DNA of 18,699 nt from DASUFP01 sp036274495 (GCA_036274495.1 DASUFP010000096.1:1-18699); one strand, 5' to 3'; shown: positions 1 through 7,207, counted from the first letter of the stretch. Translations and numbers: made by a program. Notes: a model not told the origin generated them from the sequence alone.

Positions 1-891
1 AAAGGCGACCTGGATTTTATTTCAGGACTCGATGCCAGTTATAAAGACCAGCTCTTGACCCGTACGGGAGCTTTGAAAATGCAATACCGGGATAAAATAG
101 GGATGGAAACCTGCCCCTACCTCAATACCGAATACCTCGGAATTCTTATGGATACCACTGCCGCAGTAATGAGAGCGAATCCGCTTCGCGACATCCGCAT
201 CCGCAAGGCAATAAATCAGAGTTTTGACCGAAAAAAAATGATCTCTTTTTTGCGCAATGGAATAGGAACACCGGGTATATATGGTATGGTGCCTCCCGGA
301 TTGCCCTCGTTTGATACAACAGTAACCGGCTACACTTACAACCCTGAAGCAGTCCAGGCACTGCTGGCAGATGCCGGTTATCCCGGAGGCAAAGGATTGC
401 CGGAAATATTGATGAGCACTACCAAAGAGTATCAGGACTTGTGTGAATTTATGCAGGGACAACTTGCCGAGTCGGGAATAAAAATCAAACTGGAGGTAAA
501 CCAGGGTGCCACACACCGAGAGATGGTAGCGAAACAGCAACTTGCATTTTTCAGAGGATCATGGATTGCCGATTATCCCGATGCTGAAAATTATCTTTCG
601 CTCTTCTATTCTCCAAATAAGGCTCCTGCAGGACCGGATTATACTCATTTCAGCAATGCCACATTTGACTCCCTGTACAATCGCGCCGGCAAAACCGTAA
701 ATGATTCCATTCGCTATGAGTATTACAAGGAGATGGACCGGCTGGTTATAGAAAACGCTCCTGTAGTAGTACTCTACTACGATCAGGTGATTCGCCTCTA
801 TGGGAAAAACATTGAGGGGCTAGGGCGGAATGGAATGAATTTGTTAACGCTCAAACGTGTTCAAAAGAAAAATACTATTCAAACACCCTAA
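1..891 (+). CDS. ABC transporter substrate-binding protein, peptide/nickel type (SBP_bac_5), 3' part
   Basis: This is the C-terminal part (about 296 residues visible) of an extracytoplasmic solute-binding protein of the DppA/OppA/NikA family, which binds oligopeptides or similar ligands and passes them to an ABC permease. The reading frame is open from base 1, so the gene starts before the window and the signal sequence is not visible. Family signatures include NPLRDIRIRKAINQSFDRK near visible residues 59-77, the AGYPGGKGLPEI segment that follows the domain hinge, and WIADYPDAENYL in the ligand-binding lobe. The protein ends in a lysine-rich tail, and the stop is at 889-891. No oppB, oppC or oppD homologue is visible, and the next gene converges on it, so its permease must lie upstream or elsewhere. 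The family call is firm; the substrate is unknown. Confidence 0.9.
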   Translation, partial: KGDLDFISGLDASYKDQLLTRTGALKMQYRDKIGMETCPYLNTEYLGILMDTTAAVMRANPLRDIRIRKAINQSFDRKKMISFLRNGIGTPGIYGMVPPGLPSFDTTVTGYTYNPEAVQALLADAGYPGGKGLPEILMSTTKEYQDLCEFMQGQLAESGIKIKLEVNQGATHREMVAKQQLAFFRGSWIADYPDAENYLSLFYSPNKAPAGPDYTHFSNATFDSLYNRAGKTVNDSIRYEYYKEMDRLVIENAPVVVLYYDQVIRLYGKNIEGLGRNGMNLLTLKRVQKKNTIQTP

Positions 892-960
892 CCATTCACA
901 TGCTGATCCGACAGATTGGTGTTTGCCGGCAGCTATGCCATTGTCACACACCCCACCTAA

Positions 961-981
961 AACAACTGATTCGTTAATCAG
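961..981 (-). terminator. Possible weak terminator of the TolB-like gene
   Basis: Read on the minus strand, a 6-bp perfect stem (CTGATT / AATCAG, 4-base loop AACG) begins a few bases after the stop codon at 985-987 and is followed by TTGTTTT. The stem is AT-rich and short, so this is a tentative intrinsic terminator. Confidence 0.35.
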
Positions 982-984
982 AAA

Positions 985-2094
985 TCAATCATTCCAATCA
1001 CCGATAAAAAGATTGGTTTCATGTGTGCCGCCATTGTTCCTGTTCGATGAAAATATAAGTTTCTTGCCATCGGGGCTAAACATTGGAAAGGCGTCAAAAA
1101 ATCCATCGTAGGTAATTTGTTCCAAACCGATTCCATCCGTATTTATCATCCATAGGTTAAATGGCATTCCCTTTTCGGATGTATGATTGGAAGAGAAAAT
1201 TATTTTCTTTCCCGAAGGATGAAAGAACGGTGCCCAGTTGGCTTGTCCCAAATGGGTAATTTGTTTAAGATCGGAACCATCAACATTGCAGGTATAAAGT
1301 TCCATATGGGTGGGCATTACCAGATTTTCTGCAAGCAGTTCCTTGTATTCGGCAATTTCCTCGGGTGTTACAGGACGTGAAGCTCTGAATACTATTTTGT
1401 TTCCATCAGGAGAAAAGAAGGCACCCCCATCATAACCCAGCCCGCTGGTGATCTGTTTTACATCCGAACCATCAATATTCATGGTATACAACTCCAGGTC
1501 GCCCGAACGCATGCTGGTAAAAACAATTTTGTCTCCTTTCGGAGAAACGGTAGCTTCCGCATCGTACCCCGGAGTGTTGGTGAGTTGTTTTAAAATATGT
1601 CCGTGGAGGTCTGCAACAAAAATGTCAAAAGAGGGATATATGGGCCAGACATATTTGCCATCGGTTCTGTGAGCCGGCACCGGTGGGCAAGCAGCGTCAA
1701 CCAAATGAGTAGAAGCATAAACAATAGTAGAGTCGCCGGGTAAAAAATAAGAACAGGTTGTCCTGCCTTGTCCGGTGCTCAGCAATGCAGGCTTGTAGGC
1801 TCTGGCATCTTCAGCCTGAAGGTCCATCAGGTAGATCTGATCGCATGAGTCGCCCCAGGCTTTATTGGTAGCCTGAAAGGTAACGGACTTCCCATCTGAC
1901 GAGAAATAGGCTTCAGCATTATCGCCGCCAAAGGTCAGCTGTTTCAAATTGGAAAGATGTGTTTCACCTTTATAGGTCAATTGCTTTACCGAGTCAGTTG
2001 CGTTCGTTCCATTTTGGTTGGATTCTTCCACTCGTTTGCAGCCTGCCTGAGTTAATGAAAAAAATGCTAAGGCACTGATAAATAATAATCTCAT
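985..2094 (-). CDS. TolB-like beta-propeller (PD40 repeat) lipoprotein
   Basis: This 369-residue protein is built of repeated WD40-like/PD40 blades of the type seen in TolB. At least five copies of the pattern F/V-S-P-D-G-K-K-I-x-F-x-S are visible, each usually followed by L-Y-x-x-N-x-D-G-S-D-x-K-Q-I-T, for example FSPDGNKIVFRASRP and FSPDGKKLIFSSNRNN. The N-terminus is a hydrophobic signal ending in TQAGC at residues 15-19, which suggests a lipoprotein with a relaxed lipobox because glutamine sits at -3. It probably sits in the periplasm or on the cell surface and binds a protein or ligand through the propeller. No enzymatic motif is seen. It is not the tol-operon gene: no tolQ, tolR, tolA or pal is nearby, and the neighbouring genes run in other directions. 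The start at 2094 is supported by the signal sequence. Confidence 0.85.
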   Translation of the reverse strand: MRLLFISALAFFSLTQAGCKRVEESNQNGTNATDSVKQLTYKGETHLSNLKQLTFGGDNAEAYFSSDGKSVTFQATNKAWGDSCDQIYLMDLQAEDARAYKPALLSTGQGRTTCSYFLPGDSTIVYASTHLVDAACPPVPAHRTDGKYVWPIYPSFDIFVADLHGHILKQLTNTPGYDAEATVSPKGDKIVFTSMRSGDLELYTMNIDGSDVKQITSGLGYDGGAFFSPDGNKIVFRASRPVTPEEIAEYKELLAENLVMPTHMELYTCNVDGSDLKQITHLGQANWAPFFHPSGKKIIFSSNHTSEKGMPFNLWMINTDGIGLEQITYDGFFDAFPMFSPDGKKLIFSSNRNNGGTHETNLFIGDWND

Positions 2095-2408
2095 AACTTT
2101 TTTGAATCGTTTTCGTATACTTTTTTTAAGGAGCGGCGAAATTAGATTGAAAACGCTCCCACATTGTCAATAGAATGTAAAATTGGTTCCGGTTACCTCG
2201 ATTTTGCTGACTTGTCACTGATTTCTGAAAGCGATTCCCTATTTTTGAAATAAATATTCACCGGTTGTAACAATATCGCAAAGTTTGCATCGTTAAACAC
2301 TCAGGATTACTGCATCTTTGCATCAACCATAAAACAAAACACGCATCGGGAGAACTCTACATTAATTAGGCTCAATTATTTCCTAACCTTAGTTAATCTA
2401 GCAGTTCT
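2095..2408. other. Divergent intergenic region, no gene seen
   Basis: This 314-base AT-rich gap separates the minus-strand TolB-like gene from the plus-strand sigma factor gene. I see no convincing small ORF. It should hold both promoters. A candidate for the minus-strand gene is listed separately. For the sigma factor, only an imperfect -7 box (CATCTTTG, 2313-2320) is visible, and the nearest TTTG lies 25 bases upstream of it, which is too far for the usual spacing. Confidence 0.6.
2137..2170 (-). promoter_or_regulatory. Candidate Bacteroidota-type promoter for the TolB-like gene
   Basis: On the minus strand, TTG (2168-2170) is followed after 23 bases by TAATTTCG (2137-2144), one base off the TAnnTTTG -7 consensus. 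The box ends 42 bases before the start codon at 2094. The spacing is at the long end of the usual range, so this is a weak call. Confidence 0.3.
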
Positions 2409-2993
2409 ATGCGTAAATCAGATCTTTCTGACAACGAACTCGTTACAGAGTTTATTTCGGGCAACGAATCCAGTCTTGAGATTCTGTTGAACAGACACCA
2501 GCGTAAAATTTTTACATCCATATTGTTGTTGGTCCGCGACCGCGAACTGGCAGAAGACCTTTTTCAGGAAACCTTTATTAAGGTTATAAATACCTTAAGA
2601 TCAGGTAATTATCATGAAGAAGGTAAATTTTTGCCCTGGGTGTCCCGAATTGCCCATAACCTGGTGATAGATTATTTCAGAAGGCAAAAGAAGATGCCCA
2701 TGGTGCGGGATACCGATGAATTCAGCATTATCGGAAACATCCGCTTAACGGATGAAAACATTGAGGACAAGATAGTTACCGATCAAATCCACCATGATGT
2801 ACGCAGGCTCATCGATTTACTGCCGGATGAGCAGCGGGAAGTGGTGATCATGCGCCATTTTGCAGATATGAGTTTTAAGGAAATTGCTGAACAAACCAAT
2901 GTGAGCATCAACACCAGTCTGGGCAGGATGCGTTACGCGCTGATTAACCTTAGAAAACTCATCAAGGAGCGGGAACTGGTGCTGGTAAAATAA
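2409..2993 (+). CDS. ECF-family RNA polymerase sigma-70 factor
   Basis: This 194-residue protein has the two-domain layout of an extracytoplasmic-function sigma factor. Region 2 spans about residues 25-93; it carries the core-binding segment DLFQETF at 50-56 and the -10-recognition helix around NLVIDYFRRQKK. Region 4 spans about 125-186, with the helix-turn-helix MSFKEIAEQTNVSINTSLG followed by RMRYALINLRK. The SINTxLGRMRYAL form is common in Bacteroidota ECF factors. It directs RNA polymerase to a regulon that cannot be read from this window. No classical anti-sigma gene with a membrane segment follows. Instead a 76-residue soluble protein lies 65 bases downstream and may take that role. The ATG at 2409 is the only start that gives the full family length. 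Confidence 0.93.
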   Translation: MRKSDLSDNELVTEFISGNESSLEILLNRHQRKIFTSILLLVRDRELAEDLFQETFIKVINTLRSGNYHEEGKFLPWVSRIAHNLVIDYFRRQKKMPMVRDTDEFSIIGNIRLTDENIEDKIVTDQIHHDVRRLIDLLPDEQREVVIMRHFADMSFKEIAEQTNVSINTSLGRMRYALINLRKLIKERELVLVK

Positions 2994-3032
2994 TTTAAGC
3001 CTTTCATACTATATGAACCACGGGCCCGTTAT

Positions 3033-3057
3033 AGCAGTAAACACAAACAATACTGCT
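3033..3057 (+). promoter_or_regulatory. Perfect inverted repeat ending against the start codon of the small sigma-linked gene
   Basis: AGCAGTA (3033-3039) and TACTGCT (3051-3057) form a perfect 7-bp stem around an 11-base A/C-rich loop. The ATG of the next gene begins at 3059, one base after the stem. Folded as RNA it would occupy the ribosome-binding region; as DNA it could be an operator. There is no T-run, so it is not an intrinsic terminator. Its role is inferred only from its position. Confidence 0.4.
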
Positions 3058-3058
3058 G

Positions 3059-3289
3059 ATGGTTCAAACATTTACTCCAACAAATCTTGTCCTCTATCTT
3101 TACAACGAAACTGCAATGACCGAGTCGGTTTTGATTCAAAAATCAATCGATAACGACCCTGCAGTTGAAGAGGAATTCGAATGCATCAAGAAAGCTGCTA
3201 ACCTGGTAGACAAAGCACTAACCAGCCCTTCAGCAAAAAGCATTCGCGCCATTCTTGAATATTCCCGGAAAACTGCTCTCGTTCAGTAA
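3059..3289 (+). CDS. Small protein downstream of ECF sigma factor, possible sigma regulator
   Basis: This 76-residue, mostly acidic and helical protein has no signal peptide, membrane segment or zinc-binding HxxxCxxC motif; Cys42 is its only cysteine. Two segments look family-like: LVLYLYNET at residues 10-18, and SPSAKSIRAILEYS at 56-69 just before the C-terminus. From memory, Bacteroidota ECF sigma genes are often followed by short soluble proteins with a similar LVxYLYxE start and PSxxSIxxILxYS end, but I could not search for them. Its place 65 bases after the sigma factor and 56 bases before nth on the same strand suggests co-transcription. A role as a minimal anti-sigma or adaptor protein is inference. 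The coding call rests on position, length and coherent composition. Confidence 0.7.
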   Translation: MVQTFTPTNLVLYLYNETAMTESVLIQKSIDNDPAVEEEFECIKKAANLVDKALTSPSAKSIRAILEYSRKTALVQ

Positions 3290-3345
3290 AATCTCAAAGT
3301 ACTGAACAGGAATAGTTGTTATATTGGGCTGTTTTCCTGCCCTTT

Positions 3346-3993
3346 ATGACTATTGGTGAGCGCTATAAAGCTGTAATCGACTATTTTTTAACCAATATGC
3401 CGGCTCCTGAAACGGAGTTGTCGTACAAGACTCCATTTGAGTTATTGGTTGCTGTTATTCTTTCGGCTCAATGCACCGACAAGCGGGTGAATCTGGTTAC
3501 CCCTGCTCTGTTTAATGCCTATCCTGATGCTATTGCCATGTCAAAGGCTTTGCCTGAAGACATTTTTCCGTTTATAAAAAGCATCAGCTACCCAAATAAC
3601 AAGGCTAAAAATCTGGCCGGCATGTCGAGGATGCTGGTTCAAAAGTTCAACAACAAATTACCGGAAACAGTTGAAGAACTGCAGCAATTACCCGGTGTAG
3701 GCAGAAAAACAGCCAATGTGATTGCTTCAGTAGTTTTTAACCAGTCGACAATGGCTGTTGATACCCACGTTTTCAGGGTAGCGGCCCGGCTGGGACTTAC
3801 ACGCAATGCAACTACTCCCCTGGCTGCTGAAAAACAACTTATGAAACACCTTCCTTTGTCCCTGGTACCGAAGGCCCACCACTGGCTCATTCTGCATGGA
3901 AGGTACACATGCCTGGCACGATCACCTAAATGCTCCGCTTGCGGATTGACGGCTTGCTGCAACTATTACAGATCGCACCGCATAAAAAAATAA
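3346..3993 (+). CDS. nth: Endonuclease III (DNA glycosylase/AP lyase)
   Basis: This enzyme removes oxidised pyrimidines from DNA and nicks the resulting abasic site in base-excision repair. At 215 residues it matches the family length (211 in E. coli). The helix-hairpin-helix LPGVGRKTANVIA lies at residues 115-127 with the catalytic lysine K121, and the catalytic aspartate D139 lies in AVDTHVFRV. A [4Fe-4S] cluster motif C189-X6-C196-X2-C199-X5-C205 closes the protein. I chose the ATG at 3346 over an upstream TTG at 3316 because the longer form would add ten residues (MLYWAVFLPF) with no counterpart in the family. It follows the sigma factor and small protein on the same strand with a 56-base gap, so it may share their transcript. 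Confidence 0.95.
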   Translation: MTIGERYKAVIDYFLTNMPAPETELSYKTPFELLVAVILSAQCTDKRVNLVTPALFNAYPDAIAMSKALPEDIFPFIKSISYPNNKAKNLAGMSRMLVQKFNNKLPETVEELQQLPGVGRKTANVIASVVFNQSTMAVDTHVFRVAARLGLTRNATTPLAAEKQLMKHLPLSLVPKAHHWLILHGRYTCLARSPKCSACGLTACCNYYRSHRIKK

Positions 3994-3999
3994 ATTCAC

Positions 4000-4029
4000 T
4001 TTAAGTTCACATTTATTTTCGTCAATTTG
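4000..4029 (+). promoter_or_regulatory. Candidate promoter for the lipoprotein/DUF5777 gene set
   Basis: TCAATTTG (4022-4029) differs by one base from the Bacteroidota -7 consensus TAnnTTTG, and a TTTA (4000-4003) lies 18 bases upstream in the -33 position. The expected transcript would have a leader of about 30 bases before the ATG at 4065. Confidence 0.35.
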
Positions 4030-4064
4030 CACCAGCAATCAAATTCCTGCAGCCATCCTGTTAC

Positions 4065-4430
4065 ATGAAGATTAAGCTAACTGTCCTGCTATTTGCTGCC
4101 GGCTTGGTAATGCTATTTACTGATTCATGCAGAAGAGAACCTGACTTGACCGGTTATCCGGAAGTCATATTCAAAACTGAAGTATTGCCTGTAATTTCAG
4201 CTAATTGTTCGCAGTCCGGATGTCATAGTTCAGGCGGAGGAGAAGTTTTTCCGCTCACCAACTATGAGCAGATTGTATCCAATGTTACTCCTTACAAAGC
4301 ATACAAAAGCAGCTTATACAGGGCCATTACGGGAAGAAATTATCAGCTTATGCCACCTGCCGGACCTCTCAACGACGATCAGATCAGGTCTATTTTTGTC
4401 TGGATTGAACAAGGCGCACCTAATAATTGA
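4065..4430 (+). CDS. Small lipoprotein with CX4CH cytochrome c-like motif
   Basis: This 121-residue protein has a hydrophobic signal ending at Cys22 (TDSC, a poor lipobox but a plausible lipid anchor). A compact domain follows, with C48-X4-C53-H54 in NCSQSGCHSSGGG. Downstream, LMPPAGPLNDDQI at about residues 95-107 supplies a methionine (M96) in the place of a distal haem ligand, and the protein ends in IFVWIEQGAPNN. The general plan (xVLPxIxxNC...GCHxxxG, then MPP, then WIxxGAxxN) resembles cytochrome c-like domains of Bacteroidota and Planctomycetes surface proteins. The cysteine spacing is CX4CH rather than CX2CH. CX4CH does bind haem in some tetrahaem cytochromes c3, so haem attachment is possible but unproven. 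It lies 2 bases before the next gene, which is a related protein. Confidence 0.8.
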   Translation: MKIKLTVLLFAAGLVMLFTDSCRREPDLTGYPEVIFKTEVLPVISANCSQSGCHSSGGGEVFPLTNYEQIVSNVTPYKAYKSSLYRAITGRNYQLMPPAGPLNDDQIRSIFVWIEQGAPNN

Positions 4431-4432
4431 AA

Positions 4433-4816
4433 ATGAAACGGCTAATTTATTTCTCTTTTGCCTTTTTAACGCTTTCTCAGCTGGTGAGTTGCTACTACGA
4501 CAATGCAGCAGAAATGCATCCGGCTTCAGCCTTAAATCTGAACTGTGATACCACAGGCACAATTACCTATACCACCCATATGGTGCCGATCTTCAACAGC
4601 TATTGCGGCGCTCAAAACTCCTGCCACAGCAGTTCGCTCGCAAATGGCGGAGTTATTCTTTCTACTTATGCAACTGCCTCACAGGTTGACGACGCTACTA
4701 TGCTGGGATGTACTCAGCAATTACCCGGCTACAACCCCATGCCGCAATCGGGCAGTCTCAGCGAATGCAATATTATTCTCATACGAAAGTGGATAGAACA
4801 AGGCAAACTGGAATAA
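4433..4816 (+). CDS. Small lipoprotein with CX5CH cytochrome c-like motif
   Basis: This 127-residue lipoprotein has a clear lipobox, LVSC, with the lipid-attached cysteine at residue 20. It looks like a diverged copy of the gene just upstream: MVPIFNSYC matches that gene's VLPVISANC, the motif is C58-X5-C64-H65, a methionine (M103) sits in NPMPQSGSLS, and the end IRKWIEQG matches FVWIEQG. Two extra cysteines (C38 and C112) are absent from the partner and could form a disulfide. The five-residue gap between the motif cysteines is not a standard haem-attachment spacing. The domain may therefore bind haem atypically or may have lost it. I chose the ATG at 4433 rather than a TTG two codons earlier. 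Translational coupling with the upstream gene (2-base gap) and the downstream barrel (8-base gap) is likely. Confidence 0.8.
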   Translation: MKRLIYFSFAFLTLSQLVSCYYDNAAEMHPASALNLNCDTTGTITYTTHMVPIFNSYCGAQNSCHSSSLANGGVILSTYATASQVDDATMLGCTQQLPGYNPMPQSGSLSECNIILIRKWIEQGKLE

Positions 4817-4824
4817 TAACTGTT

Positions 4825-5736
4825 ATGAATTCATCAGCAATCAAAAGGTTCCAATCATTCCTTTTTGTACTTTTTCTTGTTTTCACTCCAAAACTTGTCC
4901 TTTCACAGGATGATATCTGGTCGGGTATCGATAGTTCATCAACAGATACTGATAAGGATTTGGTAATAGCAACTTTCAAATCGACAAGAGTTATCAACTT
5001 TCAGAATGTAGAATGCGTGGGAAAGCGAACACTGGATTTCAGAATTTCACACCGTTTTGGAGAATGGAATACGGGTGCATATAATTTTTATGGCATTGAC
5101 GGTCCGGCAAACATACGCCTGGGATTAGAATACAGTCCCAACGGCCGGTTTATGTTTGGCATAGGACGCTCGTCGTACAGAAAAGAATTGGATGGATTTT
5201 TAAAATACCGATGGCTGCGACAGACGACAGATGATGCGATGCCTGTGAGTGTCACATTTGTTTCATCCATCTTCATGACCCGACTAAAAGATCCCCAGGC
5301 TCAGAGTACAGGATTTGATAAGTACCATTATTTGAGTGACCGTCTTTCTTTTTCGAATCAGGTTATCATAGGCAGAAAATTTTCACGCAACTTTTCAATG
5401 CAGATAGCACCGGTGATGGTACACTATAACCTTGCGGAAGATTTTACTGATTTAAACGATTCTTATTTTATCACCACAGCCGCCCGTCTGAAGGTTTCGA
5501 AACGAATTGCTGTTACAGGTGAATACGGGTTGTCGCTGGCAAGTCACACACAAAAAGATGTTGCCAACACACTCGGATTTGGAATAGATATTGAAACCGG
5601 CGGACACGTGTTTCAACTTTTCCTGACCAATTCATTCGGGATTACCGAAAATCAATTCCTGCCGTTTACCACAAACTCGTGGGCCGACAAAGGTTTCAGG
5701 TTAGGATTTAACGTTTCCAGAGTATTCTCTCTGTAA
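4825..5736 (+). CDS. DUF5777-family beta-barrel protein
   Basis: This 303-residue exported protein has a hydrophobic signal over residues 9-27, with likely cleavage before QDD. The body matches the DUF5777 barrel family as I know it: ATFKSTRVINFQNVECVGKR near the start of the mature protein, then LDFRISHRFGEWNTGAYNFYGIDGP, FMFGIGRSSYRKELDGFLKY, and a C-terminal half of alternating amphipathic strands. It ends in FNVSRVFSL, with the terminal aromatic/hydrophobic residues of outer-membrane barrels. Function is unknown. It follows two cytochrome-like lipoproteins by 8 bases, so the three genes probably form one transcript and may work together at the outer membrane. I chose the ATG at 4825 because upstream in-frame codons overlap the previous gene and add no signal sequence. 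Confidence 0.85.
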   Translation: MNSSAIKRFQSFLFVLFLVFTPKLVLSQDDIWSGIDSSSTDTDKDLVIATFKSTRVINFQNVECVGKRTLDFRISHRFGEWNTGAYNFYGIDGPANIRLGLEYSPNGRFMFGIGRSSYRKELDGFLKYRWLRQTTDDAMPVSVTFVSSIFMTRLKDPQAQSTGFDKYHYLSDRLSFSNQVIIGRKFSRNFSMQIAPVMVHYNLAEDFTDLNDSYFITTAARLKVSKRIAVTGEYGLSLASHTQKDVANTLGFGIDIETGGHVFQLFLTNSFGITENQFLPFTTNSWADKGFRLGFNVSRVFSL

Positions 5737-5741
5737 GCGGA

Positions 5742-6422
5742 TCAAAGCAGTTTGCCGGGCTTGTGCTTGTGTTTAAGCACTTTTGCTTCTACGTAAAAAA
5801 TGATTTCTTCAGCAATATTTTTGCTCTGATCACCTACCCGTTCCAATTTACGGATAGAAGAAAGCATGTATAAGCTCTGGTTTACCTTATCGGGATGATC
5901 TTTGATAAATTGCACAACCGCATCGTTCGCTTTTTGGTTGATATCGTCAAGCACCTCATCTTTTTGAAAAACGCTTCTTGCCAGTTTGGTATCCTCCGTT
6001 TCAAACGAATTGGTTACATCAGCAACAATACCGTTTGCCGTATCGAACATTTCAATAAGCCTGGTAACTTTCAGCAGTTCCGTATCCGGCTCATTGTTGA
6101 TACTGATTACAAATTGTGCTATACCTTCCGCAATGTCGCCCATTCGTTCCAGGTTCGAATTTATTTTGATACAGGCCAGCACAAACCTGAGGTCTACTGC
6201 CACAGGATTAAATAAGGCAATTACATTTTCACAATCGCGGTCCAGTTTTAATTCAAACGAATTAACGCGCTTTTCATTTATCCGGACTTCACGGGCGAGG
6301 TCCTTGTCAAATTTAATCAACGACTCCTTCGCTTTTTCAAGTTGCGACTTTACAAGGAAAAACATTTCAAGAATGTCTTTCCTGAGCTTACTGAGTTCGA
6401 TATCAAGGTGTGTCATTGGCAT
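5742..6422 (-). CDS. phoU: Phosphate signalling complex protein PhoU
   Basis: PhoU couples the Pst phosphate transporter to the PhoR-PhoB two-component system, dampening the Pho response when phosphate is plentiful. The 226-residue protein is all-helical with the two-repeat design of the family. Each half carries the metal-binding E-x-x-x-D motif: E92-R-M-G-D96 in NLERMGDIAEG and E194-R-V-G-D198 in KLERVGDQSKNIAEE. It starts 7 bases after the pstB stop, so the two are almost certainly co-transcribed and translationally coupled. A second ATG two codons in (6416) is an equally possible start. Its stop lies only 5 bases from the stop of the convergent DUF5777 gene, and no terminator is visible between them. 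Confidence 0.95.
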   Translation of the reverse strand: MPMTHLDIELSKLRKDILEMFFLVKSQLEKAKESLIKFDKDLAREVRINEKRVNSFELKLDRDCENVIALFNPVAVDLRFVLACIKINSNLERMGDIAEGIAQFVISINNEPDTELLKVTRLIEMFDTANGIVADVTNSFETEDTKLARSVFQKDEVLDDINQKANDAVVQFIKDHPDKVNQSLYMLSSIRKLERVGDQSKNIAEEIIFYVEAKVLKHKHKPGKLL

Positions 6423-6429
6423 AATAAAA

Positions 6430-7182
6430 TCAGCCGAACCGGCCTGTAATATAATTCTGAGTACGTATATCTTTAGGATTTGTAAAAATCATATTGGTTG
6501 AATCATACTCCACCAATTCACCCAGATAAAAGAAGGCTGTATGATCACTAACTCTTCCTGCCTGCTGCATATTGTGGGTAACAATAACAATGGTGTAATC
6601 CTTCTTTAATTCATAGATAAGCTCCTCAACTTTAGTAGTCGAAATCGGATCAAGAGCAGATGCCGGTTCATCCATAAGTAAGACCGATGGCTCAATGGCA
6701 AGTGCCCGTGCTATACACAACCGCTGTTGCTGTCCGCCTGAAAGTTCAAAAGCCGACTTGCGCATTTTGTCCTTAACCTCGTCCCACAAAGCTGCTTGTT
6801 TTAGCGAACGCTCAACACGCTCTTCAATAAATGTTTTGTGAGTAATTCCGTTTACCCGCAAACCATATGCTACGTTTTCATAAATGGTCTTTGGAAAGGG
6901 ATTGGGCTTTTGAAATACCATTCCTACTTTTTTCCTCAGATCGTCTGTCAAAATTTCTTTTGAATAGATGCTTTTGTTGTCGATGAGCACCTCCCCTTCA
7001 ATTTTCACATTTTCAATCAGATCGTTCATTCTGTTAAATAGCCGCAAAAAGGTACTTTTTCCGCAGCCTGAAGGCCCTATCAATGCAGTAACATGGTTCT
7101 TCTTGACACCAAGAGAAATCCCCTTAAGTGCATGAAAATCACCATAATACATATGAACATTGCGGGATTCGATCTTAAACAT
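6430..7182 (-). CDS. pstB: Phosphate ABC transporter ATP-binding protein PstB
   Basis: This cytoplasmic ATPase powers high-affinity phosphate import by the PstSCAB transporter. At 250 residues it has the full length of the family and all ABC motifs: Walker A GPSGCGKST at 36-44, Q-loop Q91 in VFQKPNPFP, signature LSGGQQQR at 147-154, Walker B LLMDE ending at E172, and the switch histidine H203 in VTHNMQQA. The VFQKPNPFP segment and TAFFYLGELVEYDST are typical of PstB and separate it from other ABC ATPases. It is first in a pstB-phoU pair with its own promoter. No pstS, pstC or pstA lies beside it; the gene upstream is a T9SS cargo gene ending in a terminator. The membrane subunits must therefore be encoded elsewhere. 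Confidence 0.97.
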   Translation of the reverse strand: MFKIESRNVHMYYGDFHALKGISLGVKKNHVTALIGPSGCGKSTFLRLFNRMNDLIENVKIEGEVLIDNKSIYSKEILTDDLRKKVGMVFQKPNPFPKTIYENVAYGLRVNGITHKTFIEERVERSLKQAALWDEVKDKMRKSAFELSGGQQQRLCIARALAIEPSVLLMDEPASALDPISTTKVEELIYELKKDYTIVIVTHNMQQAGRVSDHTAFFYLGELVEYDSTNMIFTNPKDIRTQNYITGRFG

Positions 7183-7207
7183 CTGAGAGATAGGCTTTAT
7201 GAAAACG

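Noticed and set aside
22..540. Long minus-strand ORF (172 codons) opposite the ABC binding protein gene
   Set aside because: It lies wholly antisense to a clearly coding frame with strong family motifs, and its translation shows no signal or domain. It is a shadow ORF.
924..931. TGCCGGCA palindrome between the two convergent genes at the left end
   Set aside because: It is only 8 bp, has no T-run after it, and is not placed after either stop in a way that suggests a terminator. It is probably chance.
2284..2320. Possible sigma-factor promoter TTTG...CATCTTTG
   Set aside because: The -7 box has a mismatch at its first base and the 25-base spacing exceeds the range usual for Bacteroidota promoters. 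The real promoter is not clear.
3639..3962. 107-codon minus-strand ORF within nth
   Set aside because: It is antisense to the catalytic and iron-sulphur regions of endonuclease III; there is no independent evidence of coding.
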